Below, in pieces: positions 45,301-50,122 of a stretch of 64,000 nucleotides of DNA. The position numbers and the translations under genes are program-made. Numbering within the stretch: the stretch's first letter is position 1; every line of letters begins with the position of its first letter. The notes beneath the pieces are model-generated. The model had not been told where the DNA came from. It saw only the letters and a list, made by a program, of their open reading frames with translations, and did no database searches. The stretch is from contig JAPWFG010000025.1 in assembly GCA_028015205.1 (NCBI GenBank), positions 2,418,001 through 2,482,000 of the forward strand, written 5' to 3'. The stretch is from Mytilisepta virgata (Eukaryota > Mollusca > Bivalvia > Mytilida > Mytilidae).

Positions 45301-45829
45301 ACTTCCGAGTGAATGGCCCCTTATCTACTAGAAGATATAGATCACAAATTTATGAAAGGATGTGAAGTGTCCGTAAAAAATATATAAAACAAGCCGTTTT
45401 ATGAAAGAGAAATATCGGAAAAAATCACAAATTTTAAGCAGAAAGGGCAATATATTTGTCAGACATAAAGGATAATTTCAGATTTCTAATTTCTCGCGTT
45501 GACCAAATATAACAAAATGCAATGTATCATTTTTACTTTCATTGTTTTATTTACCTAACTTCAAATGGACTCAACTTGTATTTGTACGGTGGAGTATTGG
45601 TTTAAAATCATTACTGCTCAAATCTGTAAATGAACACTTCAGATATTTTAATTCATTTTTTATATATTTGCAGAAAGAGATACAACACAAAAACCCCGGG
45701 GAGGCTATTACTAAATATGTTGAAATTGAAGTCCCCGATTTTGAAGATCTTGACGAATATTTAATGCGAAATGTGAGAAATTCCCATAATATTCCACCCG
45801 AAGATTTTTATGACATAATTCGTGTATAA
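9160..45829 (+). CDS. Leucine-rich repeat single-pass membrane protein (17 exons, 487 aa)
   Basis: Spliced model: 9160-9317, 11704-11775, 14473-14544, 16054-16125, 16912-16983, 18355-18426, 18834-18905, 21993-22064, 22553-22624, 25490-25561, 29064-29227, 30511-30555, 31058-31117, 32390-32443, 37209-37268, 45120-45238, 45674-45829. All junctions are GT-AG, phases are consistent and the total is 1,464 nt with one terminal stop. Domain order: signal peptide (about 1-17), LRR N-cap, nine 24-residue LRRs, C-cap, about 75-residue Ser/Thr-rich stalk, one hydrophobic helix, about 65-residue tail. The family role is ligand recognition or adhesion at the cell surface; the ligand is unknown. It resembles the modular extracellular LRR class (Slit, LRR-TM and VLR-like architecture) without being identifiable as a named gene. 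No enzymatic or TIR domain is present. Stalk exon use is the least certain part. Confidence 0.82.
9611..9990 (+). repeat. Dispersed bivalve-type repeat, copy 1
   Basis: Begins GATTGATTGATTGTTGTTTA, continues through a Lys/Arg-codon-like stretch and a CACGTTACCCACTATGG block to TATGACCTGACA, a C-tract and a GGGGACGCGCTAGG end. A minus-strand copy is at 23,060-23,345 and a fragment at 52,640-52,676, which shows it is interspersed. It may be SINE-like; no clear RNA polymerase III boxes were identified. Confidence 0.7.
9924..9946. repeat. Poly-C tract (23 nt)
   Basis: Uninterrupted C run inside the dispersed repeat. Its minus-strand relative at 23,106-23,128 has an interrupted G run at the same place. 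Confidence 0.9.
11704..11775 (+). CDS. LRR gene exon 2: LRR1
   Basis: 72 nt, acceptor TTTTAG, donor GTGAGT, phase 2-2. Encodes DLSHNEIETVPVGVFD plus the following helix-side residues, matching LxxNxIxxVPxGxF. Confidence 0.88.
12029..12122. repeat. Fold-back palindrome with 36-bp arms
   Basis: The arm AGCCGCGAGACACAATGTGA... and its imperfect reverse complement flank a short loop carrying GAGTGAGCGTAGCGAACGAG. Probably the end of, or a whole, small hairpin transposable element. Confidence 0.75.
13849..14075 (-). mobile_element. tRNA-derived SINE with conserved central domain
   Basis: Read on the minus strand, a tRNA-like head has an A-box-like GTGGTCTAGCTAGTACG and a B-box GAGTTCGAATCTC. The body carries TCTCCGGGTACTCCGGC and CTTCCTCCACCAATAAAAAC. 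That body resembles the deeply conserved central domains of metazoan SINEs (Meta or Nin-DC types, recalled, not aligned). The 3' tail near 13,849 is not sharply defined. Confidence 0.7.
14189..14428. mobile_element. Hairpin (fold-back) MITE-like element
   Basis: Arms of about 84 bp start TAATTAAAATTAGATCTACT and are inverted with roughly 85-90% identity around a loop of about 70 bp. It has no coding capacity. It ends only about 45 bp before the acceptor of LRR exon 3. Confidence 0.75.
14473..14544 (+). CDS. LRR gene exon 3: LRR2
   Basis: 72 nt, phase 2-2, acceptor TTTTTAG, donor GTGAGT. Encodes DLSFNKIKNIPANLFDKAT, a canonical repeat closely similar to LRR1. Confidence 0.88.
14545..16053 (+). 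other. Intron 3 of the LRR gene
   Basis: Contains one copy of a dispersed repeat at about 15,040-15,220 and otherwise AT-rich sequence. Confidence 0.6.
15040..15220 (+). repeat. Dispersed repeat family R2, copy 1
   Basis: Shares ACCAAGTCAGACTATCCTGA, then GCTCTTTTATGTT-like and TATCTATTGTGTTG blocks, with copies at about 23,670-23,815 and 25,795-25,975. Probably the 3' part of a retroelement. Confidence 0.65.
16054..16125 (+). CDS. LRR gene exon 4: LRR3
   Basis: 72 nt, phase 2-2. Encodes ELSYNEIETFPAGIFMYTS. The acceptor is preceded by a long T tract and the donor is GTAAGT. Confidence 0.88.
16126..16911 (+). other. Intron 4 of the LRR gene
   Basis: AT-rich, with no recognised repeat or exon. 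Confidence 0.6.
16912..16983 (+). CDS. LRR gene exon 5: divergent LRR4
   Basis: 72 nt, phase 2-2, acceptor TTTTCCCAG, donor GTAAGT. Encodes GLRDVSFRILQGDIFSTLF. Length and splicing match its neighbours, but the conserved Asn of the LxxN motif is absent and no Pro precedes the GDIF segment, so this repeat is structurally atypical. Confidence 0.82.
16984..18354 (+). other. Intron 5 of the LRR gene
   Basis: AT-rich, no recognised feature. Confidence 0.6.
18355..18426 (+). CDS. LRR gene exon 6: LRR5
   Basis: 72 nt, phase 2-2. Encodes YLDHNTITDLDPDTFTKLT, with the LxxN Asn and the F of the repeat core. Donor GTAAGT. Confidence 0.88.
18427..18833 (+). other. Intron 6 of the LRR gene
   Basis: 407 bp, the shortest intron between LRR exons. 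AT-rich, nothing else seen. Confidence 0.6.
18834..18905 (+). CDS. LRR gene exon 7: LRR6
   Basis: 72 nt, phase 2-2. Encodes GLSNNALKTLQANLFKNLH. Gln replaces the usual Pro after the beta-strand side. Confidence 0.88.
19082..19344. mobile_element. Long hairpin element, arms about 123 bp
   Basis: Left and right arms are inverted copies over TATCAATGTTC, TTTAATT, GGCGGCC, AAGGTGAAAAATT and CACTTTAAAATTA blocks, with about 14 bp of loop. No coding potential. It is a MITE-like fold-back that would transcribe into dsRNA within the intron. Confidence 0.75.
21180..21600 (-). pseudogene. Penelope-like element reverse-transcriptase fragment (C-terminal part)
   Basis: On the minus strand the frame contains KLYDKRGDFNFPIVNFPF, then SSNIP and ISQLIRY, the segment after the catalytic motif in bivalve Penelope-like reverse transcriptases. 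The same order occurs in the plus-strand copy at 62.8 kb. It is interrupted after about 70 residues by stops and has lost its N-terminal part. Confidence 0.65.
21993..22064 (+). CDS. LRR gene exon 8: LRR7
   Basis: 72 nt, phase 2-2. Encodes YLSFNYLNSIPVDIFHNLD. Acceptor TTTCTTAG, donor GTAAGT. Confidence 0.88.
22065..22552 (+). other. Intron 8 of the LRR gene
   Basis: 488 bp of AT-rich sequence. About 60 bp before exon 9 resemble those before exon 8, suggesting exons 8 and 9 arose by local duplication. Confidence 0.55.
22553..22624 (+). CDS. LRR gene exon 9: LRR8
   Basis: 72 nt, phase 2-2. Encodes YLLSNSLTTIPADTFQNLA. It is the closest relative of exon 8 and shares its acceptor context. Confidence 0.88.
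23060..23345 (-). repeat. Dispersed bivalve-type repeat, copy 2 (inverted)
   Basis: Reverse complement of the 9,611-9,990 repeat: GACGGGACACAAAGG-like block, CCCACGTATGG, TATGACCTGACACCC, then a C-rich tract and the CTGGGGACGTGCTAG end. Confidence 0.7.
23670..23815 (+). repeat. Dispersed repeat family R2, copy 2
   Basis: CAGACTATCCCGACTCTCTG followed by TGTTTATCTTTGTGTTTTGT matches the copies at 15.0 and 25.8 kb. Confidence 0.65.
24092..24134 (+). ncRNA. Hammerhead-ribozyme-like motif, copy A
   Basis: CTGATGA is followed by a GTCG/CGAC stem with a 5-nt loop, then GAAA, then a TGCACA/TGTGCA hairpin ending in TC. This is the order core 1, stem II, core 2, stem III, cleavage site of a type I hammerhead. 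Stem I is not convincing: the flanking bases do not pair directly. Catalysis is unproven. Confidence 0.45.
24354..24395 (+). ncRNA. Hammerhead-ribozyme-like motif, copy B (decayed)
   Basis: GTGATGA (G for the essential C), GTCG-loop-CTAC with one mismatch, GAAA, and the same TGCACA/TGTGCA hairpin. The core change suggests an inactive relative of copy A, 260 bp away. Confidence 0.4.
24415..24660 (-). pseudogene. Penelope-like reverse-transcriptase fragment (central part)
   Basis: Minus-strand translation gives FIDNIFVDFGGQF, a stop and frame shift, then a GTNC-like segment and APLLAELFLF. This matches the block before the catalytic YxDD in the plus-strand element at 62.5 kb (LLDFLIDNIFVELW, then ADLFLYSY). 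Multiple breaks; non-functional. Confidence 0.6.
25490..25561 (+). CDS. LRR gene exon 10: LRR9
   Basis: 72 nt, phase 2-2. Encodes RIDENIIKSLPVDIFKPLG. It is the last regular repeat; the next exon opens with a partial repeat and then the C-cap. Confidence 0.87.
25795..25975 (+). repeat. Dispersed repeat family R2, copy 3
   Basis: CAAGTCAGACTATCCTGACT, then TGTTTATGTTTGTGTTTTGT, then TATCTATTCTGTTG, the best-preserved copy of the family in the window. Confidence 0.7.
26278..26382. repeat. Fold-back palindrome, arms about 48 bp
   Basis: GTATGTGTGATTTATTCT...TTGACCCGAAC is inverted after a 7-nt GACGTAG loop. Arms are imperfect (about 80% by eye). The GGGTCAA motif also recurs near 12.25-12.32 kb. 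Confidence 0.7.
29064..29227 (+). CDS. LRR gene exon 11: C-terminal LRR cap
   Basis: 164 nt, phase 2 to phase 1. It opens with YFDALFGCTSD, continues LESWVINHRRL and ends near WISAMNNCRTLQ. One Trp before and two Cys bracketing the segment are compatible with a disulphide-closed cap. The classical NPWxCDC signature is absent, so this is an atypical cap. Donor GTATGT. Confidence 0.75.
29228..30510 (+). other. Intron 11 of the LRR gene
   Basis: Contains a TTCGAA-rich repeat at about 29,835-29,965. The left boundary of the tandem duplication starts near 30,415. Confidence 0.55.
29835..29965. repeat. AATTTCGAATCTCGAA-rich degenerate repeat
   Basis: A run of variants of AATTTCGAATTT and AATCTCAAAT. 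The same block order, starting TTTCCTCTGA, recurs inverted in the arm of the fold-back element at 59,150-59,290 and again near 60,030-60,090. Confidence 0.65.
30511..30555 (+). CDS. LRR gene exon 12: stalk exon
   Basis: 45 nt, phase 1-1, acceptor TTTTGTAG, donor GTATCC. Encodes (N)STEKTTVMERFTST, Ser/Thr-rich. The donor is weak but the phase fits exons 11 and 13. Confidence 0.6.
31058..31117 (+). CDS. LRR gene exon 13: stalk exon
   Basis: 60 nt, phase 1-1, acceptor AATAATAG, donor GTAAAT. Encodes (D)SIDTTVESGSSEVIRPTKT. It is paralogous to exon 14. The acceptor has a short pyrimidine tract, so use may be partial. Confidence 0.62.
31145..31180 (+). repeat. Orphan terminal-repeat-like sequence
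   Basis: TAAGGCCACACCAAATTAAT resembles the inverted end of the transposon at 37,810 (GGCCACTCCAAATTAAT form) with the expected TAA in front. No matching right end was found nearby, so it may be a broken or related element. Confidence 0.4.
31562..31607 (+). pseudogene. Dead duplicate of stalk exon 12
   Basis: 46 nt against 45 in exon 12. One base gained in the A run shifts the frame and exposes a TGA about nine codons in. The acceptor (GGAG) and donor (GTAACC) positions are retained. Inclusion would truncate the protein before the membrane segment. Confidence 0.7.
32390..32443 (+). CDS. LRR gene exon 14: stalk exon
   Basis: 54 nt, phase 1-1, acceptor ACTGTCAG, donor GTAAGT. Encodes DTTVKSRFSDVIRSTTQ, clearly homologous to exon 13 (DTTVESGSSEVIRPT). 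It has the stronger splice sites of the pair. Confidence 0.68.
33080..33360 (+). repeat. Mytilid-type dispersed repeat
   Basis: Recognised from memory by the CCCCGCCGCATTTTTGCG, CCTGCCCCATGTCAGGA, TTTCGGAGTTTAGTGTC and TTGTCTCTTTGACACATTCC block order, typical of repeats in mussel introns and UTRs. A minus-strand relative is at 42,765-42,910. Confidence 0.6.
33462..34400. mobile_element. Fold-back element with arms of about 200 bp
   Basis: The left arm (33,462-33,675) and the right arm (34,205-34,400) are inverted copies containing TAGTCCAGTC, CCCCAAATATACACAGAAAA and GGGAGATAACTCTGCAAAAA. The middle of about 530 bp is AT-rich and non-coding. Target duplications are not obvious. Confidence 0.75.
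34854..36395 (+). mobile_element. Complete Tc1/mariner transposon
   Basis: 1,542 bp. Both ends carry the same 24-bp inverted sequence ACTGAACCGCAAAAGAAACG + TCGC (34,855-34,878 and 36,371-36,394), offset one base from TA dinucleotides at 34,852 and 36,396. It encloses one intact transposase. Identical repeat cores and an uninterrupted ORF indicate a young insertion in intron 14. Confidence 0.92.
35166..36203 (+). CDS. Tc1-family transposase (345 aa, intact)
   Basis: Cuts and re-inserts its own element at TA sites. The ATG at 35166 (MPRLTPQQREQ) is preferred over 35106 because family N-termini start just before the first helix-turn-helix. Order: paired-like helix-turn-helix domains (about 1-110) with a GRPR-like AT-hook (DRPRSGRP), then the catalytic core with FSDES, QDNARAH and LSPDLNPIEHLWD; 34 residues separate the second D and the E (DD34E). 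Length is typical for Tc1. A likely polyadenylation signal AATAAA is at 36,342. No breaks were seen, so it could be functional. A 20-residue in-frame extension upstream is probably 5' UTR. Confidence 0.93.
   Translation: MPRLTPQQREQTIGRLDAGQSARVIANDFNCAVRTIERLRTRYNATNSTNDRPRSGRPQVTTPRQNRGIVRHHLMNRFTPAAETARNTVGTHGRPISDDTVRRRLAARNMRCRRPARGPILTPRHRQARLQWATQRQNWRNRQWRNIIFSDESRYCISTADGRTRVWRRRGERYEDSCILETDAWGGPSIMVWGGIGLNVKLGPVIFQNLGPGRGNGVTAARYIDQVLTPHVQPHFARHQNKTFQQDNARAHTARATRDFLQQNSINVMDWPALSPDLNPIEHLWDEVQRRLNNEQPSPTTAAELSQAFQRVWARIPMAFINRLINSMYRRCAAVIGAGGGHTRY
36827..36861 (-). ncRNA. Hammerhead-like motif, copy E (decayed)
   Basis: Minus strand: CAGATGACTTGAAATATGCACATCTTGTGCAT, preceded by AGGCCTTGAGCACAA as in copies B and C. 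Stem II is largely lost, so probably inactive. Confidence 0.35.
37209..37268 (+). CDS. LRR gene exon 15: juxtamembrane stalk
   Basis: 60 nt, phase 1-1, acceptor GATATTTTAG, donor GTCAGT. Encodes LVDTATYRVMPAKPKPTID. Pro/Lys-rich, immediately before the membrane exon. Confidence 0.68.
37517..37559 (-). ncRNA. Hammerhead-like motif, copy D (decayed)
   Basis: Minus strand: CTGATGAGTC, a changed stem II, GGAAA in place of CGAAA, then the TGCACA/TGTGCA hairpin and TC. Core 1 and stem III are intact. Confidence 0.4.
37810..37841 (+). repeat. Left terminal inverted repeat of the 7.1-kb transposon
   Basis: GGCCACTCCAAAT followed by CTAGTTC and TCGGA blocks, paired with 44,915-44,946 inverted; four mismatches in 32. 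Confidence 0.9.
38041..40680 (+). CDS. Transposase exon 1 (880 codons, DDE-like core)
   Basis: Open throughout. Donor CTGCAG|GTAATT at 40,681. Contains NAFAIMIAAQNEF near residue 120 and the putative D602, D715 and E759. Confidence 0.85.
38041..43359 (+). CDS. DDE-like transposase gene, four exons, 1,116 aa
   Basis: Spliced model 38041-40680, 41680-41868, 42458-42652, 43033-43359, all in phase 0 with GT-AG sites. An in-frame TAG lies three codons upstream of the ATG. Without splicing the first frame ends at 40,713. No domain is recognised in residues 1-590. A catalytic-type region follows: CLDDKA (D601/D602), MTDGGPDH (D715) and WANPAERVM (E759), the spacing and context expected of an RNase H-fold DDE enzyme. 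The C-terminal exons carry CxxC pairs (CSYC, CSEC, CVYC, CVQC), probably zinc-binding. A likely AATAAA is at 43,531. The gene is intact and lies inside matching inverted repeats, so it is inferred to mobilise the element; domestication is less likely. The exact DDE residues are inferred from motif context. Confidence 0.78.
41680..41868 (+). CDS. Transposase exon 2 (Cys-rich)
   Basis: 189 nt, phase 0-0, acceptor ATCATTTCAG, donor GTTTGT. Encodes CMGEEPCSYC and FLPCPVP. Confidence 0.72.
42458..42652 (+). CDS. Transposase exon 3
   Basis: 195 nt, phase 0-0, acceptor GTTTTTCAG, donor GTATAA. Encodes an acidic helix (EYEAEAVEADKRNKDLL) and CSECNKPRV. Confidence 0.72.
42765..42910 (-). repeat. Mytilid-type dispersed repeat, inverted relative
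   Basis: Plus strand reads GATCTGGTATGATTGTCAAT + GAGACAGCCATCC, then CAGGTCACCATAGAGACTG, the reverse complement of a common mussel repeat tail (recalled). It lies in intron 3 of the transposase gene, so it inserted into this copy of the transposon. Confidence 0.6.
43033..43359 (+). CDS. Transposase exon 4 (C-terminal zinc-ribbon-like end)
   Basis: 327 nt including the TAA, acceptor CTATTTTAG. CCVYCG and PLCVQCRQNG form two CxxC knuckles 27 residues apart; the tail is Lys-rich. Confidence 0.75.
   Translation, partial: DAVLRRLKEESSYICGDAMPEECGMITRESLHCSSEIETTYYGSTVKAFLPPCCVYCGSFENLMESSDDYISELLRQYSVVRPLCVQCRQNGLEAKLWGKKFLKKSTK
44747..44894. repeat. Right subterminal CGCTCGCT repeats and poly-A
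   Basis: TCGCTCGCTC at about 44,747, 44,809 and 44,882, GCTTCGCTTCC at about 44,828, and a 24-nt A run at 44,855-44,878. Clustered CpG-bearing motifs next to a terminal repeat are what transposase-binding arrays look like in several superfamilies (inference). Confidence 0.65.
44915..44946 (-). repeat. Right terminal inverted repeat of the 7.1-kb transposon
   Basis: TCCGAAGAACTAGG...GGAGTGGCC followed by the TTA target copy at 44,947. Confidence 0.9.
45120..45238 (+). CDS. LRR gene exon 16: transmembrane segment
   Basis: 119 nt, phase 1 to 0, acceptor TTCTACAG, donor GTAAAA. ILFTTISAIIGSFASAVIFL is a clear hydrophobic helix followed by a basic GGRRF stop-transfer, placing the tail in the cytoplasm. 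Confidence 0.82.
45674..45829 (+). CDS. LRR gene exon 17: cytoplasmic tail and stop
   Basis: 156 nt, phase 0, acceptor TATATTTGCAG, TAA at 45,827. Acidic tail with YVEI and YDII (two YxxI-type sorting or SH2-binding candidates) and an EVPDFEDLDEYL cluster. AATAAA follows at about 45,943. Confidence 0.82.
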   Translation, partial: KEIQHKNPGEAITKYVEIEVPDFEDLDEYLMRNVRNSHNIPPEDFYDIIRV

Positions 45830-45942
45830 AGCTCCTGGAAGCTCAATGAAAAAAAATGTGACTATGTATGCAGACAGAGCAACTAACAATACAACTTTAG
45901 TCTAGATTACTTTTAATTCTAGTATATGTGTTATTCCTATAG

Positions 45943-45948
45943 AATAAA
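45943..45948 (+). terminator. Likely polyadenylation signal of the LRR gene
   Basis: AATAAA 114 nt after the stop codon, in an A-rich context. Confidence 0.55.
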
Positions 45949-46227
45949 AAAAATATTTAAAAAAAAGTTTTGACCAAGTATGCAACTGATTGTCTTAATA
46001 TTTTCGTTTTTACTTCAATTACATTCTATATATAAACTATAAAGGCAGTATGATTCCTTTTTTATCTGTTATCATAGTGGTACACATGTAACTGTCCGGT
46101 TCAAGATAATATTTACAAACAAGCTATGCAAACGGACACTTTAGTGCTGTTTCAAAATTTGTAAGAGCCAATACTGCAAGGTTTATTCGTGGAATTATAT
46201 AACGGAACAAAAATATCAAAAAACCGA

Positions 46228-46255
46228 GATGCGCATGATATGCACATTTCATCAG
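46228..46255 (-). ncRNA. Hammerhead-like motif, copy F (stem II deleted)
   Basis: Minus strand: CTGATGA directly joined to AATGTGCATATCATGCGCATC, so core 1 and the stem III hairpin remain but stem II is lost. Inactive as it stands. Confidence 0.35.
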
Positions 46256-46329
46256 TTTAGCACTCGTTAATTCACGTTTTACACCTTTATAAAAAGTAAA
46301 ACAGGATACACCTTTATAAAAAGTATACT

Positions 46330-46990
46330 AGCGGCTCAGTGGGCTGAGCCTGTATCGCTCACCTGACAAAATGCTTCTACAAACTTCCATTAATTCTTTG
46401 ATTGAATTTGCTTCAAAAGTTTCAGAGCAGATGATCAAAATATATTTTTCTCAAAGGGTCCAAAGTTAAAAGTATTTCCCCTCTGGCGGCCATGTTTTTC
46501 TCAGATTTGAACATAATGAGCCAACTTTTTAAAGGACCTTCCATACATCATTCCAGTACAGTTTATTCAATTTGCTATTATAGTTTTAGAGGAGATGATC
46601 AAAATATGTTTTTTCCATAGGCATGTATTTTAAACTATGTTCCTGATGTCAGCCATGATGTTTGTCGCATTCGAACGAAATGAGCAATCCCTCTAAAGGA
46701 CCTTCCATACATCATTCCAGAACAGTTTGGTTAAATTTGCTCAAGTAGCTTCAGAGGAGGTGAACTTTAACATGTTTTCCCATAGTGTCCAATGTTAAAC
46801 TATGTCCTGCTCTGGCAGCCATGTTTCATGGCGGAACGGAAAAATTTCGGCAATCTTAGTAAAGGACCATCCATACATCATTCCTGTAACGTTTGGTTAA
46901 ATTTGCTCATTGGTTTTAGATGAGATGATCAATATGTGAAAGTTTACGGACGACGGACGACGGACGCCAAGTGATGGCAGGTGAGCTAAA
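46330..46990. repeat. Tandem bivalve repeat, about 3.3 units of roughly 190 bp
   Basis: GGACCTTCCATACATCATTC recurs at about 46,537 and 46,698, and as GGACCATCC at 46,863. Each is followed by GTTTGGTTAAATTTGCTCA-like and GATGATCAA blocks. It ends in GGACGACGGACGACGGACGC and CAGGTGAGCTAAAA, a layout I recall from many bivalve genes' flanks. Confidence 0.75.
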
Positions 46991-47157
46991 AGGGAGACTG
47001 GAAAGAAAATAATATCTAACATACGATTCAAGAAGTAAAAAATTATTATGAAATTTAATGATATAATGAGATATAATTATTTTTATTTTATTATCTTATT
47101 GAAATGTAAAAACTCAGATAGTTTGTTTATTAGATTCAACTTTTAAGTCTGATATTT

Positions 47158-47231
47158 AATAGTAGAATATTACAAGTTCACCCTGGTACCTCTCATATGT
47201 AAAATATGGAGAACAACAAACCGTAAAACGG
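47158..47231 (-). repeat. 74-bp direct repeat, outer copy (candidate B2)
   Basis: AATAGTAGAATATTACAAGT + TCACCCTGGTACCTCTC, nearly identical to 47,602-47,675. In Ngaro-type elements two B repeats flank a copy of the A repeat at the 3' end. Confidence 0.65.
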
Positions 47232-47601
47232 TAAAAATGAGAGGTAAAAGTGAACTCGATACTAATCATTTTATTACTGCATTAGATCAAACAGAGTATA
47301 CTACATTATTTTCAACTCACAGTCTCGTTGTGTTTATTTTTTTTTCTTCCCTCTAAGACCAGTATTATGATTCCGCCTGTACCTACATGATCTTTATACC
47401 GGGAAGCCTAATATATGGTGAAAAAAAAAAAAAAAACACTGGACCACTGTTGTGTATATTGTGGAACATGATTAAAACATTGAAAATCACACATTTCTGA
47501 TCCATATTAACCGTGACCTTACATCGCAAACTCCAATCAACTGAAGATGGCCACGAGAGGCCGCGCTTTCTTACTAATCGAGGCACCTGAGGGTTAACTT
47601 G

Positions 47602-47675
47602 TAATAGTAGAATATTACAAGTTCACCCTGGTACCTCTCATATGTAAGATATGGAGAACAACAAACCATAAAACG
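47602..47675 (-). repeat. 74-bp direct repeat, inner copy (candidate B1)
   Basis: Two mismatches from the outer copy. It lies about 200 bp beyond the recombinase end and about 370 bp from its partner. Confidence 0.65.
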
Positions 47676-47875
47676 TTCAATTTTAGGTGAATATGAAACA
47701 AAAGATGTTACGTACTAAATTTATTTCTCTCAAATTCAATGTCCAATACTTACAATACCATAACTAAAAATAACTACACTGTTTTAAGTAATGTAATTAT
47801 ATGACTAAAATTTACTTTTCTCAACTTAAATTGTTTCCACCAGTATAAAATAATGTATTTATATAACAATCAATG

Positions 47876-48300
47876 TCAGCCATTAAATTGTTGCAAATTG
47901 CTCAAATTTACACAATTTTTGCAAACCATATTTAACAAAGAAGAACCTTGTCCTAAATTGTTAACTGCTGATGACAACGTCTGAGCAGGACCTGCGGGTC
48001 CTATTAATTTTCCTATATATGCATAATGGCCAATCATGCCCTTGGACTTCCAGCCTACATGCTGGTTAATATCACACCTACCATTCGTAAAGTAATAGCA
48101 CAACCTCGTCTGCTACTGTGAGATGTTTCATCCCGATAAAGATTAATTGCCTTTAAATGCATTCTTAACCTGTCCGTCATGCAAGATGAAGATACAGCTT
48201 GATTTACAATTTGCCTTGAACGTTTGTCTCTGGTGACCCTCGTTTAAATTAATATCTAATTGGTTTGCAATTCGCTTATAATCCTTTTAAAATTGTTCTA
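47876..48300 (-). pseudogene. Tyrosine recombinase C-terminal fragment
   Basis: Minus-strand frames contain HSSRRGCAIT (the H-x-x-R box) and, after a frameshift, INQHVGWKSKGMIGHYAYIG, the second His and catalytic Tyr region of phage-integrase-fold recombinases. N-terminal parts toward 49.3 kb are too decayed to follow. Confidence 0.6.
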
Positions 48301-49447
48301 TTGGACAAATATCTTCATCTAACGACGGTTCAATTATAAAAATTTTGGGCTGTCAAGTGAAGCTGTTTTTACCTGACAGTTGTGAAACGAATATGCCGTT
48401 AGAATCTGGTAAACTAAATAAAATTCTCAGCTTTTAGCTGACCAAGGTCTCCACCCCTATTCCCAGAATGGCAAAACAAAGAAACTTGCTAATAAAAACC
48501 TAGTTGTTACGTCCTTTTCTGTAAACACTTTGTAGGATAGGTACCTGCAGAGCCTTCCTAATTTGTCCAACATTAAAGGTGTGGCTTGTTTCTCAACTAT
48601 GTTAGCATTCGATTGCTCTGGAGTTACCGCTTGAAGATGCTTTTTAAGAACATGAGACGATGCAGGATTGCCGCTATATAGCCCTGAATGCCATTACCCA
48701 GTTCTTCAAATGTCCCAAAAAATGGTTCTTATCTTAGGTAAGATGCTATCTACTGACTTTGCCGTGAGAGTTTCTGGACAACTACAGTTTTTAGGCCATG
48801 GTCATTTCGGAACTCACATGTGTTCTCATGCAGTTGTGTCCTGCCTCTTTTCTCCTTAATATTAAAAACTTTCTTATATCATCGGGTATAGCGTTTGTTA
48901 AATTTTTCTCTGGATCTAATATGCGTAAAAATATTTCTTATTCTGTTTGAAGGTTACATTTTTGTTTGGCATAACTCCCAGAATCTAACAAATTATTAAA
49001 TTTATCACCGTGTTGCTCAATTCCCTGTAACATCGCATCCCTGTTTTCTGAATCTTCTAAACTATTCGATGACCTATCTCGGGGACACCCCCAATTTTAC
49101 AAAATTTATAATCTATGTCATTCGCACTTGCACATTCTTTGCATGAAATGTGCGGACACACAAAATTTTTCAAACAAAAGACCTACAACAAGAAATCAAA
49201 ATAAAATAAAATTAATAGCAAGAGAAAAAATGTATATAAATAGTAACATAATGCCAATAGCCTTGAGAACAGTGAACATTTTTTGAAAAACATATTCTAA
49301 AAACTACACAGAACTTAAAATATCTATCTAAAGCACAGAACTCAATACATTAATATATAAATTGTTCGTAAATATACGTTGGCCAACCTTTATATGCACA
49401 TTATCACTTAAATGTAAACATTCAATGTGAGCATTATCTACAAGTGA

Positions 49448-49855
49448 TCACCTGTTATCTTTACAGATTTGTTTTATTGTCGAATTAATTATCGTTGCTC
49501 TTGCATTAATAAAGTCGTCTTTAGTAATAGTTATGGACGACATAATAACACGTCCTTCTGGCAATTGTTTACACACTACTTTTAACCACAATTTCAATGA
49601 TTCCAGCTCCTGCTGTACTACATACAATTGGTGATATTCATTCAAATACAAGGGACATTTACTCAAATTATTTACACCAGCAAGCACAAAAATAACATTT
49701 GGTTGATATGTAGCTACAAGATTTTGTAGATTCATATGTACATCATTAATTAAACCTCCACCTTCTGAACTTATGTGTACCATTGAATTTTTATAAGAGA
49801 AATCACCTACAGTACCGTGAAATTGTAGAATTGTGGAGAAAAAGTATTTTCTCAT
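49448..49855 (-). CDS. SGNH-hydrolase-like ORF of the Ngaro-like element
   Basis: 135-aa open frame with EGGGLINDVHMNLQ (Gly block) and NVIFVLAGVNNLS, the GxND-like block III of SGNH/GDSL esterases, then a helical segment and RVIMSSITITKDDF. The N-terminal GDS serine block is not visible in this frame and the C-terminal His block is uncertain, so it is probably a partial domain. A hydrolase ORF is known in some Ngaro elements; its role is unclear. Confidence 0.55.
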   Translation of the reverse strand: MRKYFFSTILQFHGTVGDFSYKNSMVHISSEGGGLINDVHMNLQNLVATYQPNVIFVLAGVNNLSKCPLYLNEYHQLYVVQQELESLKLWLKVVCKQLPEGRVIMSSITITKDDFINARATIINSTIKQICKDNR

Positions 49856-50122
49856 AAGACGACCCAGAACAATGGTCCTTTATTCTAATGGCCCACAAAT
49901 TCCAAGATAACCCGTGCCTGTCGGGCATATACCCCTTTTTGTTGGATATTTCAGTACATCCTTTTGACCTTTAAAACCTAGCACAAATGCATCTTCTACA
50001 AAATTTTAAAAACCTGGCAACCACGTAGGTATTCCCATCTACTCGCAAAACAAGTTTACAATAACTTCTGTTTTCTTTTAAAAAACTTACTATTAGCAAA
50101 AGCCAATCAAAAGGCGGAAAAC

